64,000 nt of DNA from Hyposmocoma kahamanoa (lineage: Eukaryota; Arthropoda; Insecta; Lepidoptera; Cosmopterigidae). Shown piece by piece: positions 10,949 through 22,000 of the stretch (positions within the stretch are counted from its first letter, which is position 1; the number at the start of each line of letters is the position of its first letter). Below the pieces are notes generated by a model. It saw only the letters and a list, made by a program, of their open reading frames with translations. It was not told where the DNA came from and made no database searches. Both the position numbers and the translations under genes were made by a program. The stretch lies in assembly GCF_003589595.1 (NCBI RefSeq), contig NW_020653750.1, forward strand, positions 1,652,451 through 1,716,450. Direction: 5' to 3'.

Positions 10949-12098
10949 GTTACACATGGCGACTTTTAGCAGCGATGCAAACGCGCGTTCGTGAAACGCC
11001 CGATTGCATCGCTACACTTGCGATGTATTGATTGCAACAATGCAAACGTCCGACTGCATCGATACAAACGCGCGATGGCGTCGATGCAATCGACACAACA
11101 AATCGACAAATTAAACTGCCTCCGTGGCCGAACGGTTACCATGCCGGACTGCCACGCAGAGGTCCCAGGTTCGATTCCCGGGCCGAGAGAAATAGTTGTA
11201 TGGCCTACAATTATTTCTCTCGTGAGTTTGGGTGTAATTTGTGGTTGTCTAAGTGTGTGTCCATGGCACCCGCGACACAGGGTTTCCCTAGTGCGGGGCT
11301 ATGTTAAGTGTGTGCGTTATTATTTATTTATTTATTTAATCGCTTATTAGTTGTGTGTCGACCGAACACGATCGAATCAAAATAATTCGAACAGCACCTG
11401 TGACCCGATAACCCAGTTACTAGTTTCTAAATAACCCGATCATTTTAGAGTTTCACGGGTCATGCGCGCAATATTCGACTTTATCTTTATAATTTTAGAG
11501 ATTATTCAACAAACCAAAAGTTAATCAACGAGTCAACGGGTTAAAGGATCAATGAGCCTATCAGTCATTCATCCTAATTGCTCCGTGGCTCCATTAAATG
11601 GTAATTTTATAAGTTTATTTAGAGTTCTGTTTTTCGGTACGTTGTGTTTATTTAAGAGTGCACTAGCTAATGTTAAAATATTAATGAATAATAAATTAGT
11701 AATTTTGAATGCTCATAAGTTTTTTGTTTTGTATTTTTGTTTTGTAACAACGTTACTTTTCCTAGAAGGAAATTTTAGTATCCTAAGTGTGGTTTATCAA
11801 TGATGCATTTACATATAGACACATTACCCATCAGCATGAATGAAATAAAAGCTAATTGTATAATTTGACGCATTTAAACGCCGTAGGAAATATTATGAGG
11901 GACGGGTGACCCGTTAAAATATCGAACATATGATCGAATCATTTGACCCGATCACACTACGCAAGGGTCATGATCGACACGGGTTATCGAAAATGATCGA
12001 CCGACACAAGTCTGTTTTAAATCACAAGTGAAGCGATGCAATCGCGCGTTTGTATCGATGTAGTTGCATCGCTGCTTAAAGTCGTCGTGTGTAACCGC
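10949..12098. mobile_element. Terminal-inverted-repeat element with nested SINE
   Basis: The left end (10949, GGTTACACATGGCGACTTTT then AGCAGCGATGCAA) and the complement of the right end (to 12098, GGTTACACACGACGACTTTA then AGCAGCGATGCAA) match closely and share CGATGCAA/ACGCGCG motifs further in. The SINE at 11118-11340 interrupts it. The part between about 11350 and 12010 is bounded by a second weaker inverted repeat (TGTGTCGACCGA against TGTGTCGGTCGA) and is rich in ACCCG/GGGTCA motifs, so a second nested element is possible. No transposase frame. Target duplication unclear, so superfamily unassigned. Confidence 0.7.
11118..11340 (+). mobile_element. tRNA-derived SINE, family S1, copy 1
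   Basis: The tRNA-like head (11118-11190) holds an A box in GTGGCCGAACGGTTACC, an anticodon-arm segment CTGCCACG like tRNA-Gly(GCC), and a perfect B box GGTTCGATTCCCGG. The roughly 130-bp body (GTGAGTTTGGGTGTAATTTG, CCATGGCACCCGCGACACAG) ends in a TTATTTA-type tail. It would be transcribed by RNA polymerase III and moved by a LINE machinery. It sits inside the 10949-12098 element. Nearly identical to 24737-24956. Confidence 0.93.
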
Positions 12099-12415
12099 TC
12101 ATAGTTCATTGTCCATTATTCAGCCATGTATTAGTGCTAGTGTTACGAGAATAGGAGCGTTCAGCGTTCAGCGTTCATTCCATTAGTGGGGCAAGCGATT
12201 CATTATGACAAGTGTTGCCTGTAGCTGTTATCCGCTAAACGTTTGATGCTTGATTAGCGAAATTATTATTGTAGCGAATGCTTTGTTGGTTATTATAGAG
12301 GACATTAAGAACTAATTTGACGTGTTATTGTAATCATTATTCGGTGCGTTTATATTCTTTTCTTTTTATTTTTAATAAAGAACAATATAACGCTTGTGTT
12401 TTATTTTACTATAAG
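12099..12415. other. Spacer with a short GCGTTCA triplet
   Basis: About 320 bp without a gene. Near 12160 the heptamer GCGTTCA occurs three times in a row. Nothing else seen. Confidence 0.5.
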
Positions 12416-12668
12416 TAGCCTTGTTAGCTTAATGGTTTAACCTACCGCCTCTCAAGCAGAGGCCGTGGGTACAAATCCAGTTCGCACCTCTGAATATCTC
12501 GGAATTTATGTGGGAAATTTAATTTGAAATTTACCATAAAATTTAGAATGAAGGAAAACATCGTAATGAAACCTGCACGCAGGAAAACGTGTGAAGTCCC
12601 CAACCCGCATTGGGCCAGCGCGTGATGGACAATGGCTATAAATCCAGTAGTGGGACGTATGAATGGGT
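12416..12668 (+). mobile_element. tRNA-derived SINE, family S2, copy 1
   Basis: Head with A-box-like TAGCTTAATGGTTTAACCTA, an anticodon-arm segment CCGCCTCTCAAGCAGAGG and a degenerate B box. The body has TCGGAATTTATGTGGGAAAT, GGAAAACATCGTAATGAAAC and a terminus near CAGTAGTGGGACGTATG. The same order of landmarks is seen at 56752-57030. The two copies are clearly diverged, so this family looks older than S1. Confidence 0.85.
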
Positions 12669-15600
12669 TGGTAAAATTAAAAAGTTAAGTTGTATTTCAA
12701 TTAACGTACAAAGTCGTCGTGTAAAATCGACAAATCGTCGAACGGAAACATACACTTTGAATGTTGACAACGAATTGAAGGCAAAACTGGCGCAGACAAC
12801 TAGCAAAATATTGGTAACTTAGATTGACGAAGTAGTTCTAGTTTTTAAATAAAGGTGGTATTGTTTAGTTTGCATTATTGCGGGGTCTCCAGTACTGTGC
12901 ACGTATCCAATATTTGGTACGTCTCCCCTAGTATTCGTAATCCTAATAAATCTAATAATTTCTTTCTCAACATAGTGACATACACCAGAAATATGGAAAT
13001 AGGAAATACATGAAATGAAATATAATTTTACTAAACTGACATGTATTACGACATTGCAATTTTTTAATTAAAGTACCTAAAAGACGCATTATTTATTATA
13101 CCAAAACAAAAATTATAATTCTTGAAATTGAAAGAATACTTACGTACCTACATACAATTGTGGCGATACCAACTCAAAAACAATAATTTTAATATAATAA
13201 TGTACGCTAGATTGTATTAAGGATAACTTAAGCATAAGTGTTTACGCGGGGAAGTCTACAACAACATACTTAATTAATACTATATTGAATGTTAACGTTA
13301 TTATCTTCTCGCAGCTGTCTTTGACACCAGTTAAGTACCCTGTACTTATCCAATTTAAACTTTACATCACACACTTTTGCTGAAAGTACCTCACTCTACG
13401 GACTTTATACTTCAACTCACGTTCCTATCTCAAACTCGGTTAACTATGGAGAATGTTCGCTGGTAACTAAGTTTTGGTCAACAGCAATAATTATTCTTAG
13501 CACTTACTGAAACTGAAATGGCATATTTGAATCCTGTAACAAGGCTTCTCCTTTTTTTTAATACTGACTTCCATTTTTCAAAATAATCAGTAAAACTCGC
13601 CGTCCATTTAGGCAAGATAAAAAAATATCAACGCCCACCACCACAAAAAATACGTATTTTTTTATATTAACACAAAAAAATTACAAGGAAAATAAATATT
13701 ATATATATTTTTTTAGTGTAGTTTATACAGATAATTCAGGTTTTTTTTTCAAATGCGGTAGCATACCCTAGACAGCAACCCAATTGCTTCCGAGGCCACT
13801 CTGGGTCACTTCAGCGTCAGCACCACAGACATAATATCTAGATATATGTCTGTGGTTAGCACCCACTGGATGGGACCACTTTGGGAAATTATGGTTTATA
13901 CCGTTTGAGATTTTTCACCGTGAATGTTTAATAGACTTGTCAACATAAAACAATTAAGTGGGATAAGACAGTTAAATGTGTCACGGTGTGACCTCCTTAC
14001 ACCGTCATCCACCTTTTTGTATCGCCTCTCTCCGCTTGTATCCTATATTTTTTTATTTTATTTGTATTGAAATTTTAAATTTGAATTGTTCCACCTTCCT
14101 TCACTTTCTCATTTTGTTTTCGTACCACGGTCACTCCCTGCTCGACCGCCACAACAGTCGGAGCTGTTTCAAATTCCATCGCGTATAATCGCTAATTTTC
14201 TACTACGGTTCTTTACTACGTTTATAATCATTAAGTAAGCTAAATCATGTGTAATAATTTATAACAGTCTACAGCCTTAATATACCTGTATCTGTAATTC
14301 AGTTACTCGGCCCATTTAGGGGTAAGTGCCTTAATCATAAAGTGTAGGGAGTGTTTTATACTATTGTACCTGTTTTTTTACATTTACGTTTTTATTGTTA
14401 TAGCCCTTTCTTTTAACTTTACTTTAATAAATTTTGTGGACCGGAAGTTTCCCGTTTCATTGCCGTGAACCTGTTCACGGCTAGTTAGGGTTACAACCCT
14501 TTCAAGTGGGACATCAGTTTTATCATCGGATTTAGCATACTTAAAAATGTCTTGCCTAGACCTTTGTCGATACAATTGGACGTGATTTGTACAGCAAGAG
14601 CACATTAAGCTTGACACTTTGGACTTTTAACAGTTGTTATTGCAAACGTCATTGAGTTGAATTTAAACTTTAACAGTTGGTACAAACTCAAATGGCTTTG
14701 GTTGATTCCGCATAACGGTGAAAGTGTTGAATCAATCACTTTGGGAAAAATATATAGTAAAATTGAGGATATGTACTGATTAGTTTACGGTGCGAAAATA
14801 CGATTTCTAAAAATTTTCACCATACAAAAAAACACCAATTTAATTCGAAATTTTACAAGAAAACCGCAGTATTCAATAGGTACTTTACATATTTATATAT
14901 ATATATTTTTAATATCAATTGAACTAAATAGATCATGTCTAGTATATATACATTTTTGAATAAATTTAGTTTGTAAAAAAGTAAATTCCGATATAAAGCC
15001 AATGTCCCTGCCGATCGATCCAAGCAAAATGAGCTGTATTAGTACGGGAAAATTTTGAATTCGAACTGAGGTAGTATCGATTCTTAAATGTTAAGCTTGA
15101 GGTGTACCTGTACCGATGCTACATACATGCCGATCGTAAAATATCTGATGGCTTTTCGACCAGGGGCGCCGGCATGATTTACATGGCATTTATTTTTCAC
15201 GTGTTTAAAAAAAGCTCTAATACATTGTCTAAATCAATCTTAGTATTCATTTTCAACGTTTTTTGTACTTTAGCTTGTATTTTATTAGGCATATATGTAT
15301 AGAGGTACTGTTACTAAAAAATAAGTTTATAAATAACAATTACATATAACATTAAAGACACGTAATATGGATCTAGTTTGAATATTATGTACGTAGACAG
15401 GATCGTAATTAATTTTTTGTACGTAAATATTATGTATTGAAATATAATAAATTATTAACAAACAACCTGATTCCTCATTGAAATAACCCAACGGGCACAA
15501 AGGACGTCTCACAGACGACGTTTGGTGTGATTTGTACATACGTATGTTTATTATATGTTGTATATACACATTACACATATTATTATGTGTATATGTATAG

Positions 15601-15888
15601 GTACTACGTTTTACATTGATACGACAAAGTTTTACAATACTTTCTCGCATTGATTTTACTGCACGCTGGTTTGCGACTCTTGCACAAAGATAGGATTTGT
15701 ATAAGAAAATTGAAACTTCTTTTCTGCATTAAAATAGTGTATGGAACGTCAAATAGTAATAGTATTTTGCAAACCGAATTGAAATGAAACAGCTTTATTT
15801 TGGTAGTTGTTTTAGAGTCTAAAAAGTCTCATGTGGAATCTAACTAGCTTGATCTAAATTTTATTTTGAAATAAATAAATATTTATAG
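12669..15888. other. AT-rich intergenic, no gene
   Basis: About 3.2 kb with short uninformative frames. The palindrome at 13822-13856 is listed separately. Positions about 14590-14680 (AAGAGCACATTAAGCTTGAC, later GAGTTGAATTTAAACTT) share short landmarks with 22344-22430 and 25965-26060, a possible low-copy old repeat. Confidence 0.55.
13822..13856. repeat. 35-bp near-perfect palindrome
   Basis: ACCACAGACATA (13822-13833) and its complement (13845-13856) flank a spacer containing TATCTAGATA, itself palindromic. Confidence 0.8.
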
Positions 15889-16590
15889 CAGTAGAGCTCC
15901 TTATGAAAGAGTTCGTTCAGGGAAGTACTACCACCTTACCTATTCGTGCCGCGAAGCAGTAATGCTCACATTACTGCGTTCTGGTTTTGAAGGGTAAGAG
16001 CATTTGCGCACTGCATGCGATTCCTATTAGTTCCGAATCCGAGACTATACAAACCTTTTTTTTTTTTTTTTTAGAAAATTCGGACTCACTTCGGATGTCG
16101 CTTGTGCACTAAATCCGAAAATACGAACATTGCTCGTACACCTAGAGATAAAATTACACTTCGGACATCTCTGACATTTCGGACCGGCATTTCTCGGATT
16201 CGAAACAGGGAGTCTACTCTCGTTCTCCGTCTGACGTCCGTCCGAAAAAATAACTATCAAATACGTAATATTCGACAAAATAATTAAAAGTCAAGTATCA
16301 AGTATGAAGCTTCATTCACATCACGCGTCTTTTCATTTGGTCAAGTATTGCTTATTTGGCAGTAATTGTTGCGGACGGATGTCGGACGGAGATCGAGAGT
16401 AGACCCCCTGATACGAATCCGACGTAGTGCGCAAACGCTGTAAGGGTTAAGGTTGCTGGTGAAATTACAGGCATATGGGACTTGTCTATTTATGTCTCAG
16501 GGTGACGGGCGCAGTGGCAGTGCCTCTCAGATCTTTGCGATTTAAAGCTCTCCGTTCCTCCCGTCACTTGATATTATATATAAAAAAAAC
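15889..16590 (+). mobile_element. Dispersed 'tail' repeat family T, copy 1 (split by insertion)
   Basis: The 5-prime part is 15889-15998 (GGGAAGTACTACCACCTTAC, then TAGTAATG-type and GTTTTGAAGGGTAAG landmarks). The 3-prime part is 16440-16590 (GCTGGTGAAATTACAGGC, CAGATCTTTGCGATTTAAAG, a CCCGTCACTTGATATTATA end and an A-rich tail). The two parts are separated by the transposon at 15999-16439. The A-rich end and lack of inverted repeats fit a SINE or the 3-prime end of a LINE. I associate this sequence with lepidopteran genomes. Other copies: 17226, 24361, 51743 and 63689. Confidence 0.85.
15999..16439. mobile_element. 441-bp non-autonomous DNA transposon inside repeat T
   Basis: Terminal inverted repeats: the left reads AGCATTTGCGCACTGCATGC and the right complement reads AGCGTTTGCGCACTACGTCG. 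It is flanked by GTAAG at 15994-15998 and 16440-16444, a 5-bp target duplication. An internal inverted pair (16209-16243 and about 16372-16406, sharing GTCTACTCTCG and GACGTCCGTCCG-like motifs) lies inside. No transposase frame. A 5-bp duplication would fit Transib among others, but the terminus lacks the CACWATG-type start, so I leave the superfamily open. Confidence 0.85.
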
Positions 16591-16975
16591 ACTGCTGGGT
16601 ATAGGCCTCCAAATTTTTGTGCCACTCCCCACGGTCCTGCGCTAGTCTCATCCAGGTTCGCCCCGCGACGCTTGCGATGTCGTCTGCCCATCTTGCCGCT
16701 GGGCGCCCGACTTTCCTGTAACCAGGCCTTGGACGCCACTCAGTTATCGCCCTATTCCATCTGTCATCTTGTCTCCGTGTTAGGTGCCCTGTTCTGCTCC
16801 ACTTTAGTTCCGTGATGCGAATCCCCGTGTCTTTTACTTTCGTTCGAATTCGAATCTGGACATTGGGAACACGGTCGATAAGCTTGATACCGAGCATGAC
16901 ACGTTCCATGGTTCTCTGTGTAACTCTCATCTAATACACAGCCTTCTACGTGAGCGTCCATGTTTCGGCACCGTT
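16591..16975 (-). pseudogene. RTE-group LINE 3-prime fragment
   Basis: The minus strand encodes the RTE C-terminal tail: NGAETWTLT near 16965, two stops, then MRVTQRTMERVMLGIKLIDR (16930 on), the RTGHLTRRQDDRWNRAITEW segment, GRPAARWADDI, and YTQQCFFYI at the end. This is the last fifth or so of the reverse transcriptase, heavily 5-prime truncated. Its 3-prime end abuts the A-rich tail of repeat T on the other strand, so the two insertions lie tail to tail. Confidence 0.88.
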
Positions 16976-17225
16976 AGATATCATTATAAATATCACACAA
17001 TAACAATCATATACGGATAAATTATTAAACAAAACAATTGACTTGCCTCGTATTTGAGTCGGCACTGCTAATTTCTATGACTAATTATCATTTTAGATTT
17101 TATGTATCATCATACCTTGCCGTCGTGGTGATAGGATTTGCCAATCGGTGCGGAGGGTCCTTTCGTGCACCCTATCCCTGCCTTTATAGAATAACACACT
17201 AATACGAAAAAAAATGCTTGCAAAA

Positions 17226-17526
17226 TAGTAGCTTCTTGTGAAAGTGTTCGTCCAGGGTAGTACCTACTTCCTTACCTATTTCTGCCGCCAAGTAGTAATG
17301 TCAGCATTACTGTGCTCCGGTTTTGAAGGGTAAGGGTGCTGGTGAAATTACAGGCACATGGGACTTGTCAACTTAAGTCCCAGCATGATGTGACGAGCGC
17401 AGTGGCACTGCCCTTCAGATCTTTGCGATTTAAAGTTCTGAGTGGCATTGCAACTGTTACGAACAGGCGTGTAGCATACCATCAGGTGCACAACTTGTTC
17501 GTCCCGTCACTAAATATTATAAAAAA
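17226..17526 (+). mobile_element. Repeat T, copy 2 (full length)
   Basis: The most complete copy: start AGTAGCTTCTTGTGAAAGTG, middle GTTTTGAAGGGTAAGGGTGC, end ACCATCAGGTGCACAACTTG, then CCGTCACTAAATATTATAAA and A residues. About 300 bp, no frame. Confidence 0.88.
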
Positions 17527-18261
17527 GTAGCACTGCGTTATTGTATTGTAGTACTATGTCAACATAGCATAACATAGTAAGTTTTCGAAGACGAAAGTTC
17601 TCCGTTTCATATTTAACAGCTTGGTGAATAATGTTCTAAACTCTCTAGTTCGAAGAAACTCGTACTCAACAATGGGATATTATAATATGGATTGATAATT
17701 CATACAAGTATTTCATCATCATCATTTCAGTTGAAAGTTTTACAATAATTAATTAATTTACGATTATAAGACTGGCATGTCACGAAAAAGTCACATTCAT
17801 CTTTAATGCTACCTCCGCTAAAAATCACTAACAACAGCTTAAATGGTAAGTAAATTTTAATGATATATCATTGTATGGTCAAATAATCGTTGGTGATGTG
17901 TACATTCCATGTTTTTGGTACATTTGAAACAGAACTTAAAGCCGAATTATATAAAGCCCATTTCAAGATTAAAACTTTCAACCGTTGAGGTAATGTTATT
18001 TAGTTAAGAGGCTTGTGGTGTACCTTGTGTACTGTATGGCTTCATTGAATGTATTTTTAGCTTGAAAATTGTTTACCTGTCACGAGTAATTTTGTTGACG
18101 ACCGCTGTTTACCTACTACTAAAGTTGATGCTACACCTAGCAATGAGTTAATCGTATTTACTCGTTCGTTTTAGTCTAAATTGTTATAAGCAAGTTACAC
18201 ATACGCAGGCGGTAACGCGAATTTCTCAGAATTTGGTAATGTATACAAAGATCGAACACAC
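17527..18261. other. Intergenic, nothing recognised
   Basis: AT-rich, with a short CATCATCATCATTT run near 17715. No gene seen. Confidence 0.5.
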
Positions 18262-18350
18262 AGAAAAATTTTTATCGGCCTGGACGTCCATGCTACACCG
18301 TAGAATTGCTCTAACCATCTGAGCCACGGGTCCTGTTACCGAGTCGTCGA
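18262..18350 (-). mobile_element. tRNA-like SINE fragment, fourth family
   Basis: The minus strand reads GACCCGTGGCTCAGATGGTT then AGAGC, a textbook A box. It is followed by a degraded anticodon region and no good B box. Only one copy in the window, so it could instead be a tRNA pseudogene. Confidence 0.5.
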
Positions 18351-18696
18351 AATTCTCCTATGTGTTTATTGTTATAGATCTTAGTAGTGACTTTTCGGCG
18401 TTCATCGCCGCTAGTGACATCTAGTGAGAGATTTTCGAATAACCTTCCCACCGCAGCCGATACCATTACAGGTATCACAACGTTAGTTGTAAAAGTATCA
18501 CAACTGACTTTGTGACGTTGTGATTAATTTTGACGTATTCATAATCATAACAAAACTAGCAGAGTTATTTCACAAAAAATCTCAATAAATGTTTTACTTA
18601 CTGATCGACTTACTGCAATTGTCTACACCTCATTAATATGTGTGCATTTGCACACTACTTGTCAAAAACCTTCAACTATATGAGAATTTGATGAAC

Positions 18697-18918
18697 TGTG
18701 TCTTGCCCGAACGGTTACCATCTGATCTGCCACACAAAGGTCCTGGGTTCGATTCTCGGGTCAGGAGAAATATTTGTATGTCCTACATTTATTTATCTCG
18801 TGAGTTTCGGTGTAATTTGTGGTTGTCTACGTGTGTGTCCATGGCACTCGCGATACAGAGGGGCTTTCTAGTGGGGGAGCTATGGGTATGTGCGTTAATT
18901 AATTAATTTATTTATTTC
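18697..18918 (+). mobile_element. SINE S1, copy 2 (old)
   Basis: Same order of landmarks as 11118-11340 (GCCCGAACGGTTACCATCTG, GGTTCGATTCTCGGG, CGTGAGTTTCGGTGTAATTT, CCATGGCACTCGCGATACAG) but with many substitutions and a short deletion in the head. Tail of TTAATTAATTAATTTATTTA type. Confidence 0.88.
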
Positions 18919-20039
18919 ATTAAAATTTTACGAGAATTAGGCAACTCCAAAGTTAATTTTCTCTTTCTGGAAAAAAAATTGTATACATGTTAAGCTGGAC
19001 TTATTCTAAAGAGGCCAAGCAGAATGTGGCTATTAGATTTCGTTACATCATACTACCTCTCCAACTATGGCTTTATCTAAATCTATAATTGATTTTAGTT
19101 TACGTCCGTCTGTTCCAGCTTTTTTCACCCCAAAATATACGTCATAAATATAATATANNNNNNNNNNNNNNNNNNNNNNNNNNNNNNNNNNNNNNNNNNN
19201 NNNNNNNNNNNNNNNNNNNNNNNNNNNNNNNNNNNNNNNNNNNNNNNNNNNNNNNNNNNNNNNNNNNNNNNNNNNNNNNNNNNNNNNNNNNNNNNNNNNN
19301 NNNNNNNNNNNNNNNNNNNNNNNNNNNNNNNNNNNNNNNNNNNNNNNNNNNNNNNNNNNNNNNNNNNNNNNNNNNNNNNNNNNNNNNNNNNNNNNNNNNN
19401 NNNNNNNNNNNNNNNNNNNNNNNNNNNNNNNNNNNNNNNNNNNNNNNNNNNNNNNNNNNNNNNNNNNNNNNNNNNNNNNNNNNNNNNNNNNNNNNNNNNN
19501 NNNNNNNNNNNNNNNNNNNNNNNNNNNNNNNNNNNNNNNNNNNNNNNNNNNNNNNNNTGTATAATACGAAACTCACAACACTAGCTACAAACTTATTTCA
19601 TTTACCCTTTCCTTTTTCAATGGTGAAAGTTTTTGGATAGGAATACCATCGGTTGTTTTGAATAGACCTCTCCGATTTGCGGTTAGATTGTCTATAGAGA
19701 CCCATACACGTAATTAAAACTATTTTAATTGAAGGAAAATAAATATCAAGTTCGATTTAATCTACCTATACCCCCAACGTCTGCAAAAACTCTGGGAAAC
19801 TGGGATTTCATATAGCAAAATTTTATTCTTAGAAGCATATATTTTGATCTTTTTTGCACCTTCTTTTACTAAAACTTTTGTTGCAGCACTGAAAGGAAAC
19901 CAAAAACTCAAAAATCACGAATGGACATTAGAAATAAAACAAAATTTAGACAGATATTTCCAAAGTGAATTGCTACTATTAAATTTTTATTGAATGTTAG
20001 AATGTTTCACCACCATGATATTCAATTATTCTTTTACTA
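18919..20039. other. Intergenic with 400-base assembly gap (19158-19557)
   Basis: Exactly 400 N, a size that may be arbitrary. The flanks are AT-rich and carry no recognisable feature. Apparent open frames across the gap are artefacts. Confidence 0.9.
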
Positions 20040-20780
20040 ATGGGTTGGCCAAAAGTCCTTGAGGATTTTGCCAGTAACTAAATTTGAACAAAAAAAAACA
20101 AACTTTTTCTTTTAAAATGTTATATTATCTGTGGTCATTTTTAAAATTATTTTTAAACGCTCATTTAAAAAAAAGCGGGAATGTGTTAAGTTATACACAA
20201 AAATAGGCGCCTTAACGTCGAGTTGCGGACACCAGCCCGTTACACCAAGTACCAAATATGTTTTAAGTTTATAATTCATGAAAAACGCAGAACTGATGAA
20301 ACGTAATGGTATTTGAATGTTTAGCATTATCATGATGAAACGTAATTTCATCATGATAATGCTAAACCACACACATTTTTACAAAGCCGTCAAAAACTAT
20401 TTTAGTTAGTTTGGGATAAGTTACTTCATCAACAATATGAAACCACCAATAAAACCGCTTCGGATTTTCACATGTTTCGCTCTTTACAAAAATCTTTGAA
20501 TGGACTCAACTTTGATAAAGAATAGATTATTAATCGACGCTTAGAACTGTATTTCAAGACAAGAAATTGTATAAAAGGAAAGAAATTCTAAAATTACCCG
20601 AAATATGGTAAAACATTGTAGACAGAGATGGGCATTGGGTTAAAACCCAATCAACCCGCCTGGGTTTAACCGGGTTTGTACCCAAAGCGCTGAGTTTTAA
20701 TACATTTATGCCCAAAATTGTGAGAGGAAACGGTGAATACGGAACTTGGTATAATCTTCACACTTAGTACAAATTTCGAT
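20040..20780 (+). pseudogene. Decayed mariner element
   Basis: Begins with a mariner-like end (TGGGTTGGCCAAAAGTCCTT, 20041 on). Around 20450-20530 the plus strand encodes SDFHMFRSLQKSLNGLNFDK, the mariner C-terminal signature that follows the third catalytic Asp, and near 20600 a LPE.W..IV tail. Much of the catalytic core is deleted or unreadable. Between about 20625 and 20722 an extra stretch rich in GGGTTTAACC motifs splits the tail from NGEYG, where the reading resumes. No right terminus found. Confidence 0.7.
20319..20367. repeat. Perfect 22-bp hairpin, 5-nt loop
   Basis: The arm at 20319-20340 (starting GTTTAGCATTATCATGATGA) and its exact complement at 20346-20367 flank CGTAA. It lies inside the mariner remnant and uses part of its sequence; a shorter GATGAAACGTAATG is also present at about 20295. 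Confidence 0.92.
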
Positions 20781-20784
20781 GGAA

Positions 20785-22000
20785 GAAATCTTTTATCTTT
20801 TAATCTTGTGGACTCCTTCTACTAACGACTTACATTAAGGCTTCAAGTGATGTAACGCTCTTCATGGAATGTAACGATTTTTTTCTATCAATTTATTTCG
20901 ATGGGATTTTTGAAAATTTCACTTGAGTGAACCGATTCAAAAGAAAGTCAAATCGAAACGTCTAGATCAGAAAGCAATAAACATTTTGTAACAATATCGT
21001 TAAAATTGAACAAACCTCAATTCATAGTCATGGGAGTATAACTCATGGGAGTTTTACTCATGCATTCGGAACGAAACGTTTTTCTGATTCTTTTGTTAAC
21101 AGGGACATGTCCGATTTTAGGGGTAAAAAGAACACTGTACGACTTTTTAGCTGTAGCACCATCTATGAGCAATGTATGGAAATATTTCGTCAGCCAGTTA
21201 GACACCTTTACAGCTACCAGCCCTAATAGCGACATCTCTAATCGTTACTATTATTAAGTATAATCAGATTTTTTCTTCTAATATTCTGTAAAGTCAGAAT
21301 TCGGAAAAATATTATATTACCATTACTCTAGTGATACAAATACATATATTATATTTATCACGTATATTTTGGTTTAAAAAGAGCGGGAACAGATGGACAT
21401 AAACTAAAATCAATTACAGATATATATAAAGCCATAGTTGGAGAGGTAGTATGTTGTAACGAGATCTAATAGGCCCTTGCTCGTTTGTGAATCAACGTGG
21501 TCAACATAACATAATAGATTAAAGTTTGATGTTTAATATTTTTAATTTATTTTTTGATACTTCTCATCAGAATAACCAATAATAGAAATACTCCCTGCGT
21601 GTGTGTTTCCGAGCATATGCAACCCGAACGTCTTTCATGTGCGATTGAATAGGCTTCTTCTGGGTGAAATCGTTCCACCGGAGACCCATCTTTGCTCTAG
21701 GGCTAGGTAGTGGTCAATATATATACGATCGGGTATTAATACATAGTAGATAATTTAAATTAATTGAAGACAATTATGTTCTAAAATATTTCTTAAAGAG
21801 GCAATATGGCAGTGTGAAATAAAGACCACTAGGTTAGGAACCAAAAAGAATAACCTTATTTTTACATTGCATTGGGTTATATTGCCACAAAATAAAAAAC
21901 CTATCTCAATAGAGTACACTAATATTTGTTGATGTTGCTGATCTTGTGTATAAAGTGAATGCGTCAAAAAAGGACAAGAACAAATATTATTTTAAATATA
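20785..22000. other. Intergenic, no gene recognised
   Basis: About 1.2 kb. The frames at 21017-21235 (minus) and 21045-21257 (plus) are complementary and have no recognisable motif. The tail of that block (GCGACATCTCTAATCG) looks repeat-like, but I see no second copy here. Confidence 0.5.

Noticed and set aside
11118..11190. Looks like a tRNA gene (A box, B box, Gly-like anticodon arm)
   Set aside because: Followed by a conserved SINE body and repeated five times in the window; the acceptor stem does not pair properly.
16058..16072. T run taken as a LINE poly-A on the minus strand
   Set aside because: It lies inside the 441-bp transposon with its own inverted repeats, and no LINE sequence follows.
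19089..19640. Long frames across runs of N (also 31420-31905)
   Set aside because: Assembly gaps translate as unknown residues; no real sequence supports them.
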